Positions 1 to 7,803 of a DNA stretch of 64,000 nucleotides are shown piece after piece; the stretch's first letter is position 1; each line of letters opens with the position of its first letter. This stretch comes from [Actinomadura] parvosata subsp. kistnae. GTDB taxonomy: Bacteria > Actinomycetota > Actinomycetes > Streptosporangiales > Streptosporangiaceae. Location: the NCBI RefSeq assembly GCF_900323885.1, contig NZ_OOHJ01000018.1, positions 3,583,001 to 3,647,000 on the forward strand. Direction: 5' to 3'. Position numbers and translations under genes: made by a program. A model generated the notes under the pieces. The model was not told the origin of the DNA. It made no database searches and saw only the letters and a list, made by a program, of their open reading frames with translations.

Positions 1-243
1 GCCGAACTCTGCGCGGGTCTTCTTGCGGTAGCTCGTCGTCTCGCCGGGCTCCCGTGAGGTGAACAGCTGTGACATGGTGACGCCCCGGTGCTCGACCAGT
101 TGGTGTCTGAGGGCGTCGGGCGGGGTGGGTGCCAGGGTGGGTAAGGACGCTTCGGCGTGCGCGGTGCCGAGGGCTCCGGTGGTTGTCGCTGTGGAGAGGG
201 TGATCATGGTGGCGATGGTCAAGGTGGTGGTCCAGCGGGTCAT
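1..243 (-). CDS. secreted protein, N-terminal fragment (runs off left edge)
   Basis: Reading leftward from an ATG at 243, 81 codons stay open to the window edge. The ATG is preceded by GAGGAG at a good distance. The product begins MTRWTTTLTIATMITLS, a short basic start followed by a hydrophobic segment ending near GTAHA, which looks like a Sec signal peptide with cleavage after about residue 31. The visible mature part has no motif I can assign. It is divergent from the small membrane protein gene at 335. The function is unknown because only the N-terminus is in the window. Confidence 0.6.
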   Translation of the reverse strand, partial: MTRWTTTLTIATMITLSTATTTGALGTAHAEASLPTLAPTPPDALRHQLVEHRGVTMSQLFTSREPGETTSYRKKTRAEFG

Positions 244-334
244 GTGAGCTCTCCTCAGTCAGGGACAGCTACGATCGTCGCGGGCCGATATTTCTTTTCG
301 ATCACTGGCCTCGAGAGGCGGTCAGAATGGAGGT

Positions 335-736
335 GTGGCGGACACCTCCAGGGCGCAGGCCATGCCCCGCACCCTCAAAGTGGCTCAGTTCATCATCACG
401 CTCCAAGTCGCCTTCGGACTGGTGGGCTTGGCGCTCGTGCTGGTCGGCTTCTTCTCCACCTTTGACTGGCGGCTGCTGCCCGTCCTGGTTTACGCCGCGC
501 TGGTGCCCGCCCTGCTCGGGTGGCTGCTGAGCAGGTGGTCGAGCAGGCGGGCATTCCTACGGTGGGCGATCATCGCTGTGCAGGTGCTGGTCATCGGCGT
601 GACCATGCTGGACCTGGTCCTGCACTCCACGGTGACGTGGGGGGCGGTGTTCGGGAGTCGTATGCTCGGCTGGGCCGTCATCGTCCTGTTGCTTCTGCCG
701 CAGGCGGGGCGCTGGTTCAACGCGTCCCGCGCCTGA
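335..736 (+). CDS. small integral membrane protein, unknown function
   Basis: A 133-residue protein with four hydrophobic segments at about residues 17-40, 45-65, 77-97 and 105-122, separated by short basic loops (for example RWSSRR). This is the pattern of a four-helix membrane protein. No catalytic motif is visible. The GTG at 335 is very close to the GGAG at 329-332. An ATG at 362 (MPRTLKV) begins just before the first helix and is a real alternative. It ends 4 bp from the convergent lipoprotein gene. No function is assigned. Confidence 0.6.
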   Translation: MADTSRAQAMPRTLKVAQFIITLQVAFGLVGLALVLVGFFSTFDWRLLPVLVYAALVPALLGWLLSRWSSRRAFLRWAIIAVQVLVIGVTMLDLVLHSTVTWGAVFGSRMLGWAVIVLLLLPQAGRWFNASRA

Positions 737-740
737 GGGG

Positions 741-1274
741 TCAGCCGCCTCGGGTGACGGTGGCGCCGGGTAGCGACTCGGACTGGGCCTCCGCGGTGCC
801 GACGACGGCGTTGAGGCCGCCGTTGACGGGCTTCGCGACCGCGTCGCCGGAGACGAACGGGTTCTGCGTCTCGCCCTCGACTCTGATCAGCATGCGGGTC
901 GGGGTGCAGGTCAGGGTGACCTTGCTCTCGTGGGTGGTGCTCGTTGCCGGCTCCATCGGGCCGGAGAAGCCGTCCTCGCGCTGCGGCTGCCCCTCCGACC
1001 TGGTCAGGTCGACGTACATGCTCCAGCCGGAGCCGGCCAGCCCGCACAGGCCGGAGGAGTGGATCCACGCGAGCAGGTCGTACGGGCCCACCCTGATCTG
1101 GGCCAGCGCCCGCTCCGCCTCCTCGGGCACCGGCGGGCGGTCGATCAGGCCGTTCAGCTTGGCCAGCGGCCACTGGGCGGGGTCCTTCAGCAGGGGGTCG
1201 GTGGGTGGCGCTGAGCAGGCGGTGGCCGAGAGCAGGAGGAACGCCGTCACGGCGAGTGCGGTGCGAAAGACCAT
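741..1274 (-). CDS. putative lipoprotein, unknown function
   Basis: A 177-residue product. It starts at the ATG at 1274, preceded by a GGGGGG tract, and opens with MVFRTALAVTAFLLLSATAC, a type II signal peptide with a lipobox-like ATAC, so Cys20 would be lipidated. An in-frame start further upstream (1397) exists but would bury the signal peptide, so it was rejected. The mature domain contains two further cysteines (GLCG and TLTC) that could form a disulfide, plus the motif YDLLAWIHSSG. No family was recognised. It lies downstream of the SDR gene on the same strand with a 133 bp gap. Confidence 0.65.
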   Translation of the reverse strand: MVFRTALAVTAFLLLSATACSAPPTDPLLKDPAQWPLAKLNGLIDRPPVPEEAERALAQIRVGPYDLLAWIHSSGLCGLAGSGWSMYVDLTRSEGQPQREDGFSGPMEPATSTTHESKVTLTCTPTRMLIRVEGETQNPFVSGDAVAKPVNGGLNAVVGTAEAQSESLPGATVTRGG

Positions 1275-1407
1275 TGCTGCCCCCCGGCGAATCGTGATGG
1301 CTCTTTCGAGCTTGGCTGATCGGCGCGCTGGAGCGGGCGGTCGTGATCGAGGTGTGATCAGGCCGGAGCGTTGGGCGGTCGGCGGGCGGCCGCCCAACGG
1401 CGAAGCC

Positions 1408-2322
1408 TCAGCGGTAGCCGGTCGCGTCGGCGGGCTTGCCCGGGTCCTGGACCTCCACCAGGTAGCGCCAGCAGTCCGGTTGGGAGCCGTCCACGTCCGT
1501 GAAGCCGTACTCGCGGGCCAGCTGGCCGCTGGACAATGACTGGCCGGTCCAGCGCAGGACGTTCGGGTCGGTGGCGAGGGCGGTGACGGCGCGGCCGACG
1601 TAGCGGGGGGTTTCGGAGATGACGAAGTGGGGCTCGCGGGCGGTGGCGTCCCGCCAGGTCGCCTCCGTCACGCCGTAGTGCTCCAGCATCATCTCCGATC
1701 TCAGCCAGCCGGGCGTGAGCGTGACCGCCGCGCATCCGTACGGGCGCAGCTCGTGCGCCTGGGCGAAGCCGAGGCGGATGACGGCGCTCTTGGCGTGGTC
1801 GTAGAAGAACGAGACGCGGTAGTTGGCGTCGTTGTAGTCCTTGGTGCCGTCGGTCATCTCCACGACGAGGCCGCCGGGGCGTTCGAACAGGAGTGGCAGC
1901 GCGTAGTGACTGGTGATGATGTGGGTGTCGATGGCGAGGCGGAGCAGGCGCAGGCCGGCGTCGAGGTCGTGGCGCCACAATGGTGTCTCCCACTGGGCCA
2001 GCAGCTCGCCGCCCCAGATGTCGTTGACCAGGACGTCGAGGCGGCCGTGGTCGCGGGAGACGCGATCCACGAGGGCCTTGACCTGCTCGCGTTCGAGGTG
2101 GTCGACCTGGACGGCGATGCCGTGGCCGCCCGCCGCCGTCACCAGCTCCGCCGTCTCCTCGATGGTCTCGGGGCGGTCGTACTCGGAACGGGTCTCGCGG
2201 GTGGTGCGGCCGGTCACGTAGACGGTCGCGCCGGCCGCGCCCAGCTCGACGGCGATGCCGCGGCCGGCGCCGCGCGTTCCGCCGGCCACCAGGGCGACCT
2301 TGCCCTTCAGGTTGCTGCTCAT
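1408..2322 (-). CDS. SDR family NAD(P)-dependent oxidoreductase
   Basis: A 304-residue short-chain dehydrogenase/reductase. The cofactor motif GGTRGAGRG lies at residues 14-22, directly after the first beta strand. The catalytic Tyr and Lys are Y174 and K178 (FFYDHAKSA), and DVLVND at about 96-101 matches the family's NNAG position in a divergent form. The start at 2322 fits the N-terminal Rossmann strand, although no clear Shine-Dalgarno sequence precedes it. The gene is divergent from the cytochrome P450 with a 110 bp shared upstream region, so the two may be co-regulated. The substrate cannot be told. The motif after the catalytic Asn region is unusual for classical SDRs, so it may belong to an atypical subfamily. 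Confidence 0.85.
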   Translation of the reverse strand: MSSNLKGKVALVAGGTRGAGRGIAVELGAAGATVYVTGRTTRETRSEYDRPETIEETAELVTAAGGHGIAVQVDHLEREQVKALVDRVSRDHGRLDVLVNDIWGGELLAQWETPLWRHDLDAGLRLLRLAIDTHIITSHYALPLLFERPGGLVVEMTDGTKDYNDANYRVSFFYDHAKSAVIRLGFAQAHELRPYGCAAVTLTPGWLRSEMMLEHYGVTEATWRDATAREPHFVISETPRYVGRAVTALATDPNVLRWTGQSLSSGQLAREYGFTDVDGSQPDCWRYLVEVQDPGKPADATGYR

Positions 2323-2432
2323 GAGGAAGGACGGTAGGAGGAAAAGCCGACAACGGGTGTCATGTTTCCGGCCGGAGCCGAGGGGTTGACCGGGCGCGGG
2401 CGCTCTCGTACGGTCCGTGCGAGGAGGCGGCC

Positions 2433-3650
2433 ATGACCGAGCAGCCCAGCAGCGGTAAGGGAGCCTGGCCCGATCTTCCCCCAGGGCCGTACGGCACCCC
2501 CTCACCCGACCTGATCCGCCGGCACGCCGAGGCCCCCATGGAGGCGGCCACGATGCCGAGCGGTGACCGGATCCCGATGATCGTCCGGTACGCCGACGTC
2601 CGGAACCTGCTGACCTCGCCCGCCAGCAGCCGCAACCTGCGCGAGCCCGGCCTGCCCAGGATGGTCAGCGGCACGTTCCTCGACGACGACCCGGCGGCGC
2701 TGAACAACCAGGACCCGCCGGAGCACACCCGCTACCGCCGCATCCTGCACGGCACGTTCACCCCCAGGCAGATCGAACGCTGGCGGCCCCGCGTCGCGGC
2801 CATCGCCGGGGAGCTGCTCGACGCGGCCGGTGAGGAGTTCGACCTGGCCGCGGCGTTCGCGCTGCCGCTGCCCGCGCGGGTGATCTGCGAGCTGCTCGGC
2901 GTGCCGATGGACCGGTTCGAGCAGTTCCGCGGGTGGACGGACCTGTTCCTGTCCACCTCGACGGCGGGCGCCGAGGCGCGCGGGGAGGCGTTCGGCGCGT
3001 TCATGGCGTACGCGGCCGAGCTGATCGCCCGGCATCGCGCCGAGCCCGGCGACGACCTCATCGACCTGCTCATCGAGGCCCGGGACGAGGACGACCGGCT
3101 CACCGAGGACGAGCTGACCAACATGGTCTTCACGCTGATCCTCGCCGGGCATGAGACCACCGCCTCGATGGTGATCAGGGGCACGTTCCGGCTGCTCTGC
3201 CATCCCGATCAGTACGCCGAGCTCGCTGCGCGCCCGGAGCTGGTGGCGGCGGCGGTGGAGGAGATCCTGCGGCACGAGGGGCCGGGCGGCACCGGCATGC
3301 TGCGGCGGGTCACCGAGGACGTCGAGGTGTCCGGCGGCACCATCCCGGCCGGCACGGTCGTGCTGCCGAACCTGGCCGCCGCCAACCACGATCCCGTGGT
3401 GTACGAGGAGCCGATGCGGTTCGACATCCACCGGTTCGCCGACGCTGCGCCGAGCCCGCACCTGACCTTCGGGCAAGGCCCGCACTACTGCCTCGGCGCG
3501 AACCTGGCCAGGATGGAGCTCCAGGAGGCGTTCCGCGCGCTGGTGACCCGGCTGCCGGGGCTGCGGGCTCAGGAGGATCTGGCGGCGGTGCGGTGGAGCG
3601 ACGACGGCTTCGTCTTCCGCCCCCGGAGGTTGCTGGTCAAGGCAGGCTGA
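2433..3650 (+). CDS. cytochrome P450
   Basis: A 405-residue bacterial class I type P450, the usual length. The I-helix oxygen-activation motif AGHETT is at residues 238-243, ExxR (EILR) at 277-280 and the haem loop FGQGPHYCLG at 346-355, with Cys353 as the axial ligand. The ATG at 2433 is preceded by GAGGAGGCGGCC, a good ribosome-binding site. No ferredoxin or ferredoxin reductase gene is nearby, so electrons must come from partners encoded elsewhere. It is divergent from an SDR. No biosynthetic cluster surrounds it, so the substrate is open. Its last codons are copied twice more just downstream (see the repeat at 3631-3719). Confidence 0.95.
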   Translation: MTEQPSSGKGAWPDLPPGPYGTPSPDLIRRHAEAPMEAATMPSGDRIPMIVRYADVRNLLTSPASSRNLREPGLPRMVSGTFLDDDPAALNNQDPPEHTRYRRILHGTFTPRQIERWRPRVAAIAGELLDAAGEEFDLAAAFALPLPARVICELLGVPMDRFEQFRGWTDLFLSTSTAGAEARGEAFGAFMAYAAELIARHRAEPGDDLIDLLIEARDEDDRLTEDELTNMVFTLILAGHETTASMVIRGTFRLLCHPDQYAELAARPELVAAAVEEILRHEGPGGTGMLRRVTEDVEVSGGTIPAGTVVLPNLAAANHDPVVYEEPMRFDIHRFADAAPSPHLTFGQGPHYCLGANLARMELQEAFRALVTRLPGLRAQEDLAAVRWSDDGFVFRPRRLLVKAG

Positions 3651-3719
3651 GCGGTCTCGGAGGTGCTGGTCAAGGCCGGGTGAGCGATCTCCTGCTGGTC
3701 AAAGCAGCCTGAGCAGGCT
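3631..3719 (+). repeat. three degenerate tandem copies of the P450 3' end
   Basis: A 27-base unit beginning TGCTGGTCAAGGC and containing the TGAGC of the P450 stop region occurs at 3631-3657, 3664-3690 and 3693-3719 (spacings 33 and 29). The first copy is the true end of the P450 gene. The other two lie after the stop codon and have drifted. This looks like local slippage duplication of a gene end. Confidence 0.75.
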
Positions 3720-3823
3720 CGCGCAGCCGTCACATGCCGCCGTCCCGAATCAGCCGAAAGTACTGCCGTAAACCCTGCTGACGGCTCATCCCCGGCGCGC
3801 GCCGGATCCCGAGGATGGGCGGT

Positions 3824-4858
3824 ATGTCCCAGCAACAACCCCCTATGTCCCAGCAACCCCGCATGTCCCCGCAACCCCGCATCACCGCCCTGGACGTCCT
3901 GCGTGGTTTCGCGCTCTGCGGCATCCTCGTGGTCAACGTCAGGCCGATCGCCAACGTGGACGCCGACGTGCTGAGCCACGCCGTAGGGGCCGACTGGCCC
4001 GGCTATCTCGCGGACCAGCGCTTCTTCCCGATCTTCTCGCTGCTCTTCGGCGTCGGTTTCTCGCTGATGCTGAAGACCGCCGCGAACCGTACCGACCGGC
4101 CCCGCCTGGTGCTGCTGCGCCGCCTGCTGGCGCTGCTCGCCATCGGTCTGCTGCACATGTTCGTGCTGTGGCGCGGCGACATCCTGACGATCTACGCCGT
4201 CGTCGGGCTGGTGGTGCTGCTGCCGTCCACGTGGCTGCCCCGCTGGGCGGTGGCGGTGCTGGCGGGCGTCCTGCTGGTGGTGCCGCTGGCGCTGGGCACG
4301 AACGGGGTGGTGCTGGTGCCGGGCCTGTTCCTGCTGGGCTCGCTGCTGACCAGGTACGGGGTGACGCAGCGGCTGGAGCGGATGACGTGGTGGCCGGCGA
4401 CGCTGGTCTTCGCGGTGCTGGCGGTGCCGGCGGCGTGGGCGCAGAGCAACCAGGTCTACAGCGCGTTCGCGGTCGCGGGGCTGCTCACCGCGGGGGTGTA
4501 CGTGTGCGGGATGCTGGCGCTGTTCAGGACGCCGCTCCGCCCCGCGCTGCAGGCGATCTTCGCGCCGCTGGGCAGGATGGCCCTGACCAATTACCTGAGC
4601 GCCACCGTGCTGGTCCTGCTGATCTCCGCGGTGCTCGGCGGGAGGCCGGACACGTGGTCCGAGGGGACGGTGCTGCTGATCGCCGCGGGCATTCTCGCCG
4701 CGCAGCGCGTGCTGTCCGGCCTGTGGTTGCGGCACTTCCGGTACGGGCCGGTCGAGTGGTTGTGGCGTTACGCCACCTGGCTGCGCCGCCCGTCCGGTGA
4801 ACGGCGGGAAGCACCTGCCTACAACTCGCCCAGCTCCCCGAGCGGCTTCGTCCAGTAG
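3824..4858 (+). CDS. DUF418 (YeiB-like) polytopic membrane protein
   Basis: About 344 residues with a Gln/Pro/Met-rich leader, then LDVLRGFALCGILVVN, the signature opening of the YeiB/DUF418 family. Around eight hydrophobic segments follow. The C-terminal block GRMALTNYLSATVL and GPVEWLWRYATW are the other conserved parts of DUF418. The ATG at 3824 was preferred over the one at 3815 because GAGG at 3811-3814 is well spaced from it. The last 40 bases overlap the end of the convergent gene at 4819. The family is thought to act in membrane transport, but the substrate is not established. Confidence 0.85.
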   Translation: MSQQQPPMSQQPRMSPQPRITALDVLRGFALCGILVVNVRPIANVDADVLSHAVGADWPGYLADQRFFPIFSLLFGVGFSLMLKTAANRTDRPRLVLLRRLLALLAIGLLHMFVLWRGDILTIYAVVGLVVLLPSTWLPRWAVAVLAGVLLVVPLALGTNGVVLVPGLFLLGSLLTRYGVTQRLERMTWWPATLVFAVLAVPAAWAQSNQVYSAFAVAGLLTAGVYVCGMLALFRTPLRPALQAIFAPLGRMALTNYLSATVLVLLISAVLGGRPDTWSEGTVLLIAAGILAAQRVLSGLWLRHFRYGPVEWLWRYATWLRRPSGERREAPAYNSPSSPSGFVQ

Positions 4859-5097
4859 TCGCGGTCGAAGGGCCGCCCCTCGGCGATGGCATCGGTGTCG
4901 TGGATGGCGCGGTGGGGGTTCGCGGCGATGTGCACGATGTCGTTGAAGGTGCGGAACGCCTTGTCGTCGCCGGGCCGCATCGAGCACATATGGATGCGGT
5001 CGTACCAGTATTTCTGCTCCTCCTCGATGCGGGGCAGGAGCTCGGCGCGGGTCAGGGTTCTGGCCTCCGCTATCGTCAGCCGCTTGAAGCTCGGCAT
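4819..5097 (-). CDS. small conserved-looking cytosolic protein, unknown function
   Basis: A 92-residue soluble protein with no signal peptide or membrane segment. It is rich in charged and aromatic residues (EEEQKYWYDRIH, FNDIVHIAANPHRAIHDTD). The codon usage and third-position GC are like its neighbours, and the antisense frame here is the tail of DUF418, so the overlap of 40 bp is at the two 3' ends. No family was recognised. The start ATG at 5097 has only a weak GGGGAG upstream. Confidence 0.6.
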   Translation of the reverse strand: MPSFKRLTIAEARTLTRAELLPRIEEEQKYWYDRIHMCSMRPGDDKAFRTFNDIVHIAANPHRAIHDTDAIAEGRPFDRDYWTKPLGELGEL

Positions 5098-5160
5098 GAC
5101 GTCATTGTGGCTCCCCGCCGCGGGTGGCGGGAAGAGCGGGGCCAGAACCCGCGCCGGGGC

Positions 5161-5919
5161 TCAGCCGCGTACGGCGCAGAGCAGGCGGTTGTTGCCGCGC
5201 TGCCACAGCGTGCCGATCTCCGTGAAGCCGGCCTCGCGCAGCGCCTCGACGTGGTGCGACAGCAGGTGCGACTCGGAGCCGTGGTGGGAGGCGCCGGCCG
5301 TGGTCCTTTCGGCGTTGAGGGCGGCGAGGTCGGGGTCGGCCTCGACGGCGTCCCACCAGGACCGCCAGTCCTCCGGCCGGTTCGCGCCGAACACCCGCTC
5401 GGTCTCCAGGCGGTGCACCTCCTGCTCCAGGCGGGACAGGGCGGGCGTGGTGTCCTCGGTGTCCATGTGGTCGCCGTTGAGCAGCACGCCGCCGGGGCGC
5501 AGCACGGTGGCCAGCTCGGCGTAGACACCCTTCAGCTCGGGGCCGGAGATCCAGTGCAGGGCCGTGGTGCTGACGGCCGCGTCGACGGGCCGGCCGTCGA
5601 GGCCGAGCAGGCCGGTCCATCCGCTCGTACGCAGATCGGCCGAGATGAATGTGAGCTGCGGATAGGCCGCGCGCCCCAGCCCGAGCAGGAGCGGGTCGGC
5701 GTCCACCGACACGACCGTGGCCTCCGGCAGCCGCTCCAGCAGCCGCGCGGACAACGATCCGGGGCCGCAGCCGAGGTCCACCACCACGGGGTCGGGCCGG
5801 CCGAGGGCCTGCACGGCGTCGATCAGGGCCGTGAAGCGCTCCTCACGGTCGGGCAGGTAGCCCTCCTGCTGGCGGTCCCAGCGCTCGATCCACTTCGTCG
5901 CGGCTTCGTGAGTAAGCAT
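5161..5919 (-). CDS. class I SAM-dependent methyltransferase
   Basis: A 252-residue protein with the Rossmann motif I VVDLGCGPGSLS at residues 46-57, motif II VVSVDADPLLL and a motif IV-like DAAVSTTALHWIS, all typical of class I methyltransferases. The ATG at 5919 is preceded by AGGGGG, and upstream in-frame starts would add unrelated sequence. It is transcribed divergently from a CGNR-type regulator, which is a candidate controller. The acceptor substrate is unknown. The HW motif after motif IV resembles trans-aconitate/ubiE-like small-molecule methyltransferases. Confidence 0.9.
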   Translation of the reverse strand: MLTHEAATKWIERWDRQQEGYLPDREERFTALIDAVQALGRPDPVVVDLGCGPGSLSARLLERLPEATVVSVDADPLLLGLGRAAYPQLTFISADLRTSGWTGLLGLDGRPVDAAVSTTALHWISGPELKGVYAELATVLRPGGVLLNGDHMDTEDTTPALSRLEQEVHRLETERVFGANRPEDWRSWWDAVEADPDLAALNAERTTAGASHHGSESHLLSHHVEALREAGFTEIGTLWQRGNNRLLCAVRG

Positions 5920-5930
5920 GTAACGCCCCC

Positions 5931-6010
5931 TGTAACCGTCATCTAAGATTTGGACAGTCACAACGTAGAGCATGAGGGTGTAACCGGTCAATTGGACTAC
6001 AACAGTCACA
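5931..6010. promoter_or_regulatory. two degenerate direct repeats between methyltransferase and CGNR gene
   Basis: The block TGTAACCGTC then TTTGGACAGTCACA (5931-5940 and 5949-5962) recurs as TGTAACCGGTC then ATTGGAC and CAGTCACA (5979-5989 and 5991-6010). The pair lies in the divergent promoter region and is a candidate operator or a duplicated promoter segment. The second copy overlaps the likely start of the CGNR gene. Confidence 0.45.
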
Positions 6011-6558
6011 CAGATGCCGTGATCAGAGTGGCGGTGTCGCTCGTCAACGAGCTGACGCCGGGGGAGCGGCGCGGGCGGCCCTTCCCTGTCCCGGCGGACG
6101 CGGGCGCCGCCGCCACGGCCGGCCTGCGCGCCGTCTACTCCTCCCAGCGCGAGGTCACCGAGGCGGAGGGGGCCGAGCTGGCGCAGGTCGCCGCCCGCCT
6201 GCGCACGGTCTTCGAGGCGGTCGCGGACGGCGACATCGACAGCGCGGCCACGCAGGTGAACGCGTTGCTGGAGGAGACGCACGCCCGGCCGATGCTCGAA
6301 CGGCACGACGGCGAGCCCTGGCATCTGCACTTCCACGGGCGCGGCGGCACCATGGCGGGCGACTGGGCGGCCAGTTGCGCGACGGGGCTGGCGATCGTGC
6401 TGGGCAGCGAGTTCAGCGACCGCCTCGGGGTGTGCACGGCGCCGCACTGCGACCGCGTCTACGTGGACGTCTCACGCAACGGCACCCGCCGGTTCTGCTC
6501 CACGGCCTGCCAGGGACGGGTGAAGACGGCCGCGTTCAGAGCCAGGAGTAAGTCATGA
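5992..6558 (+). CDS. ABATE/CGNR zinc-finger family transcriptional regulator
   Basis: About 188 residues. The N-terminal part (VAVSLVNELTPG through the helical DGDIDSAATQVNALLEE) matches the ABATE domain. The C-terminal 45 residues carry the CGNR-type zinc finger: CTAPHC, then RNGTRRFCSTAC followed by QGRVKTAAFR. The eponymous CGNR is CQGR here, but the four cysteines are kept. A TTG at 5992 with GAGGGTG upstream is the likely start, and an in-frame TTG at 5950 is the alternative. It is divergent from the methyltransferase gene and probably regulates it or itself. Its 3' end overlaps that of the dehydrogenase by 6 bp. Confidence 0.85.
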   Translation: MDYNSHTDAVIRVAVSLVNELTPGERRGRPFPVPADAGAAATAGLRAVYSSQREVTEAEGAELAQVAARLRTVFEAVADGDIDSAATQVNALLEETHARPMLERHDGEPWHLHFHGRGGTMAGDWAASCATGLAIVLGSEFSDRLGVCTAPHCDRVYVDVSRNGTRRFCSTACQGRVKTAAFRARSKS

Positions 6559-7497
6559 CAGGACGCGGATCGGCGTGCCGTCGATGAAGGCGTCGATGTC
6601 CTCGACGGCCTCGCGGAAGTACGTGCGGTAGTTCAGCTCCGTCACGTAGCCGAGGTGCGGCGTGGCCAGCACGTTCGGCAGCGTACGGAACTCGTGCCCC
6701 TCAGGCAGCGGCTCGAGGTCGAACACGTCGAGCCCGGCCCCCGCGATCCGCCGCGCGCGCAGCGCCGAGGCCAGCGCGTCCTGGTCGACGATGGCCGCGC
6801 GGGCCGTGTTGATGAGGTGGGCGGTCGGTTTCATCAGCGCCAGTTCCCGCGCGCCGATGAGCCCCCGCGTCCGCTCGCTGAGCACGAGGTGGACGGAGAC
6901 GACGTCGGAGCCGGTCAGCAGCGCGTCGAGGTCGGGGGCGAGGCGCGCGCCGCAGGCGGCGGCCCGCTCCTCGGTGAGGTTGGCGCTCCAGGCGACGACG
7001 TCCATGCCGAACGCCCGCCCGACCTCCGCGACCCGCGAGCCGATCTTGCCCAGGCCGACCAGGCCGAGCGTGCGGCCGTGCAGGTCGGTGCCGATCGTGT
7101 GCTGCCAGGGGCCGCCGGCGCGCATGGCGGCCGATTCGGGCACCAGGTGGCGGGCCAGGCCGAGGATGAGCGCCCAGGTCAGCTCGACCGGCGGGGTGGA
7201 GACGCTGCCGGTACCGCAGACGGTGACGCCGTGCTCGCGCGCCGCCGCGAGGTCGATGGAGGCGTTGCGCATGCCGGTGGTGACGAGCAGCCGCAGGTGG
7301 GGGAGCCGGTCGAACAGCTCGGCGGGGAACGGCGTGCGCTCCCGCATGGCGACGACGATCTCGCAGTCGTGGATGGCGGCGACGAGGTCGTCCTGGCGGC
7401 TGAAGTGCTCGCGGAAGCTCTCGGCCCGCACCCGGGACCAGTCGGCCAGGCCGAGTGCCACGTCCTGATAGTCGTCGAGCACGGCGCATCGCAGCAT
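6553..7497 (-). CDS. D-2-hydroxyacid dehydrogenase family protein
   Basis: A 314-residue NAD-dependent dehydrogenase. The Rossmann motif is GLVGLGKIGSRVA, and the catalytic set is Arg in INTARAAIVD, Glu in DVFDLEPLP and His in ATPHLGYV, the family's R-E-H arrangement. The ATG at 7497 (MLRCAVLDDYQDVAL) matches the usual family start but has a poor ribosome-binding site. An in-frame ATG at 7671 has an excellent one and would add 58 residues (see separate entry). The substrate is likely a 2-keto acid, or a phosphoglycerate or formate relative. This cannot be decided from the sequence. Confidence 0.9.
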   Translation of the reverse strand: MLRCAVLDDYQDVALGLADWSRVRAESFREHFSRQDDLVAAIHDCEIVVAMRERTPFPAELFDRLPHLRLLVTTGMRNASIDLAAAREHGVTVCGTGSVSTPPVELTWALILGLARHLVPESAAMRAGGPWQHTIGTDLHGRTLGLVGLGKIGSRVAEVGRAFGMDVVAWSANLTEERAAACGARLAPDLDALLTGSDVVSVHLVLSERTRGLIGARELALMKPTAHLINTARAAIVDQDALASALRARRIAGAGLDVFDLEPLPEGHEFRTLPNVLATPHLGYVTELNYRTYFREAVEDIDAFIDGTPIRVLS

Positions 7498-7671
7498 GGT
7501 TCCGGATCTTATGCGGGCGGCCCCCTGCTCCAGCTCCCCGGGGTGGCCCGGGGAGCTGGAGCCCGTTCGGCCGGAGGCCAGCCGCTCCGCCTCTTCGTGC
7601 AGCACCCTGATCAGGAGCAGCTCCAGCCGGAGCCGGTCGAGATCGAGGGCGGCATCGTCCAGGACGTGCAT
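7498..7671 (-). other. in-frame 58-codon upstream extension or lost small gene
   Basis: From an ATG at 7671, preceded by GAGGAGG with a 7-base gap, an open frame (MHVLDDAALDLDRLRLELLL, then IRVLHEEAERLASGRTG) runs straight into the dehydrogenase at 7497. The first 35 residues look like a real amphipathic leucine-rich helix. The rest is low-complexity and covers a perfect hairpin. It may be a true N-terminal extension, or a small upstream gene that has lost its stop codon. The start signal is stronger than that of the dehydrogenase. Confidence 0.4.
7527..7562 (-). terminator. perfect 16-bp stem-loop
   Basis: The 16-base arms at 7527-7542 (GCTCCAGCTCCCCGGG) and 7547-7562 pair perfectly around a 4-base loop. 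No T-tract follows on either strand. It sits between the strong start at 7671 and the dehydrogenase ATG at 7497, so it could act as an attenuator or the terminator of a small upstream gene. The strand is inferred from this context. Confidence 0.5.
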
Positions 7672-7736
7672 GATCGGGCCTCCTCGAAAGATTGGACGCC
7701 CCATCTGCCACAGAGGTTCACGCGATCTGAGGGGTT

Positions 7737-7780
7737 GCTTCTGAGCGCGATCTCAAATCTCGCTTCTGAACGCGATCTCA
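7737..7780. repeat. left part of a 25-bp tandem repeat array interrupted by the IS
   Basis: Units beginning GCTTCTGAGCGCGATCTCA (7737-7761) and GCTTCTGAACGCGATCTCA (7762-7780) stand at a 25-base period. The array resumes on the other side of the IS at 9490. The unit matches the 3' end of the zinc-finger gene at 9514, so the array began as duplicated gene-end sequence. Confidence 0.75.
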
Positions 7781-7803
7781 GGACCTGCAGATTATTAACA
7801 CGC
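7781..7803 (+). repeat. IS left terminal inverted repeat
   Basis: It begins GGACCTGCAGATTATTAAC and pairs with the right end at 9464-9486. The transposase stop codon is inside it. Confidence 0.8.

Noticed and set aside
2433..3650. Secondary-metabolite cluster around the P450
   Set aside because: Only an SDR and unrelated genes are nearby; no synthase, no ferredoxin.
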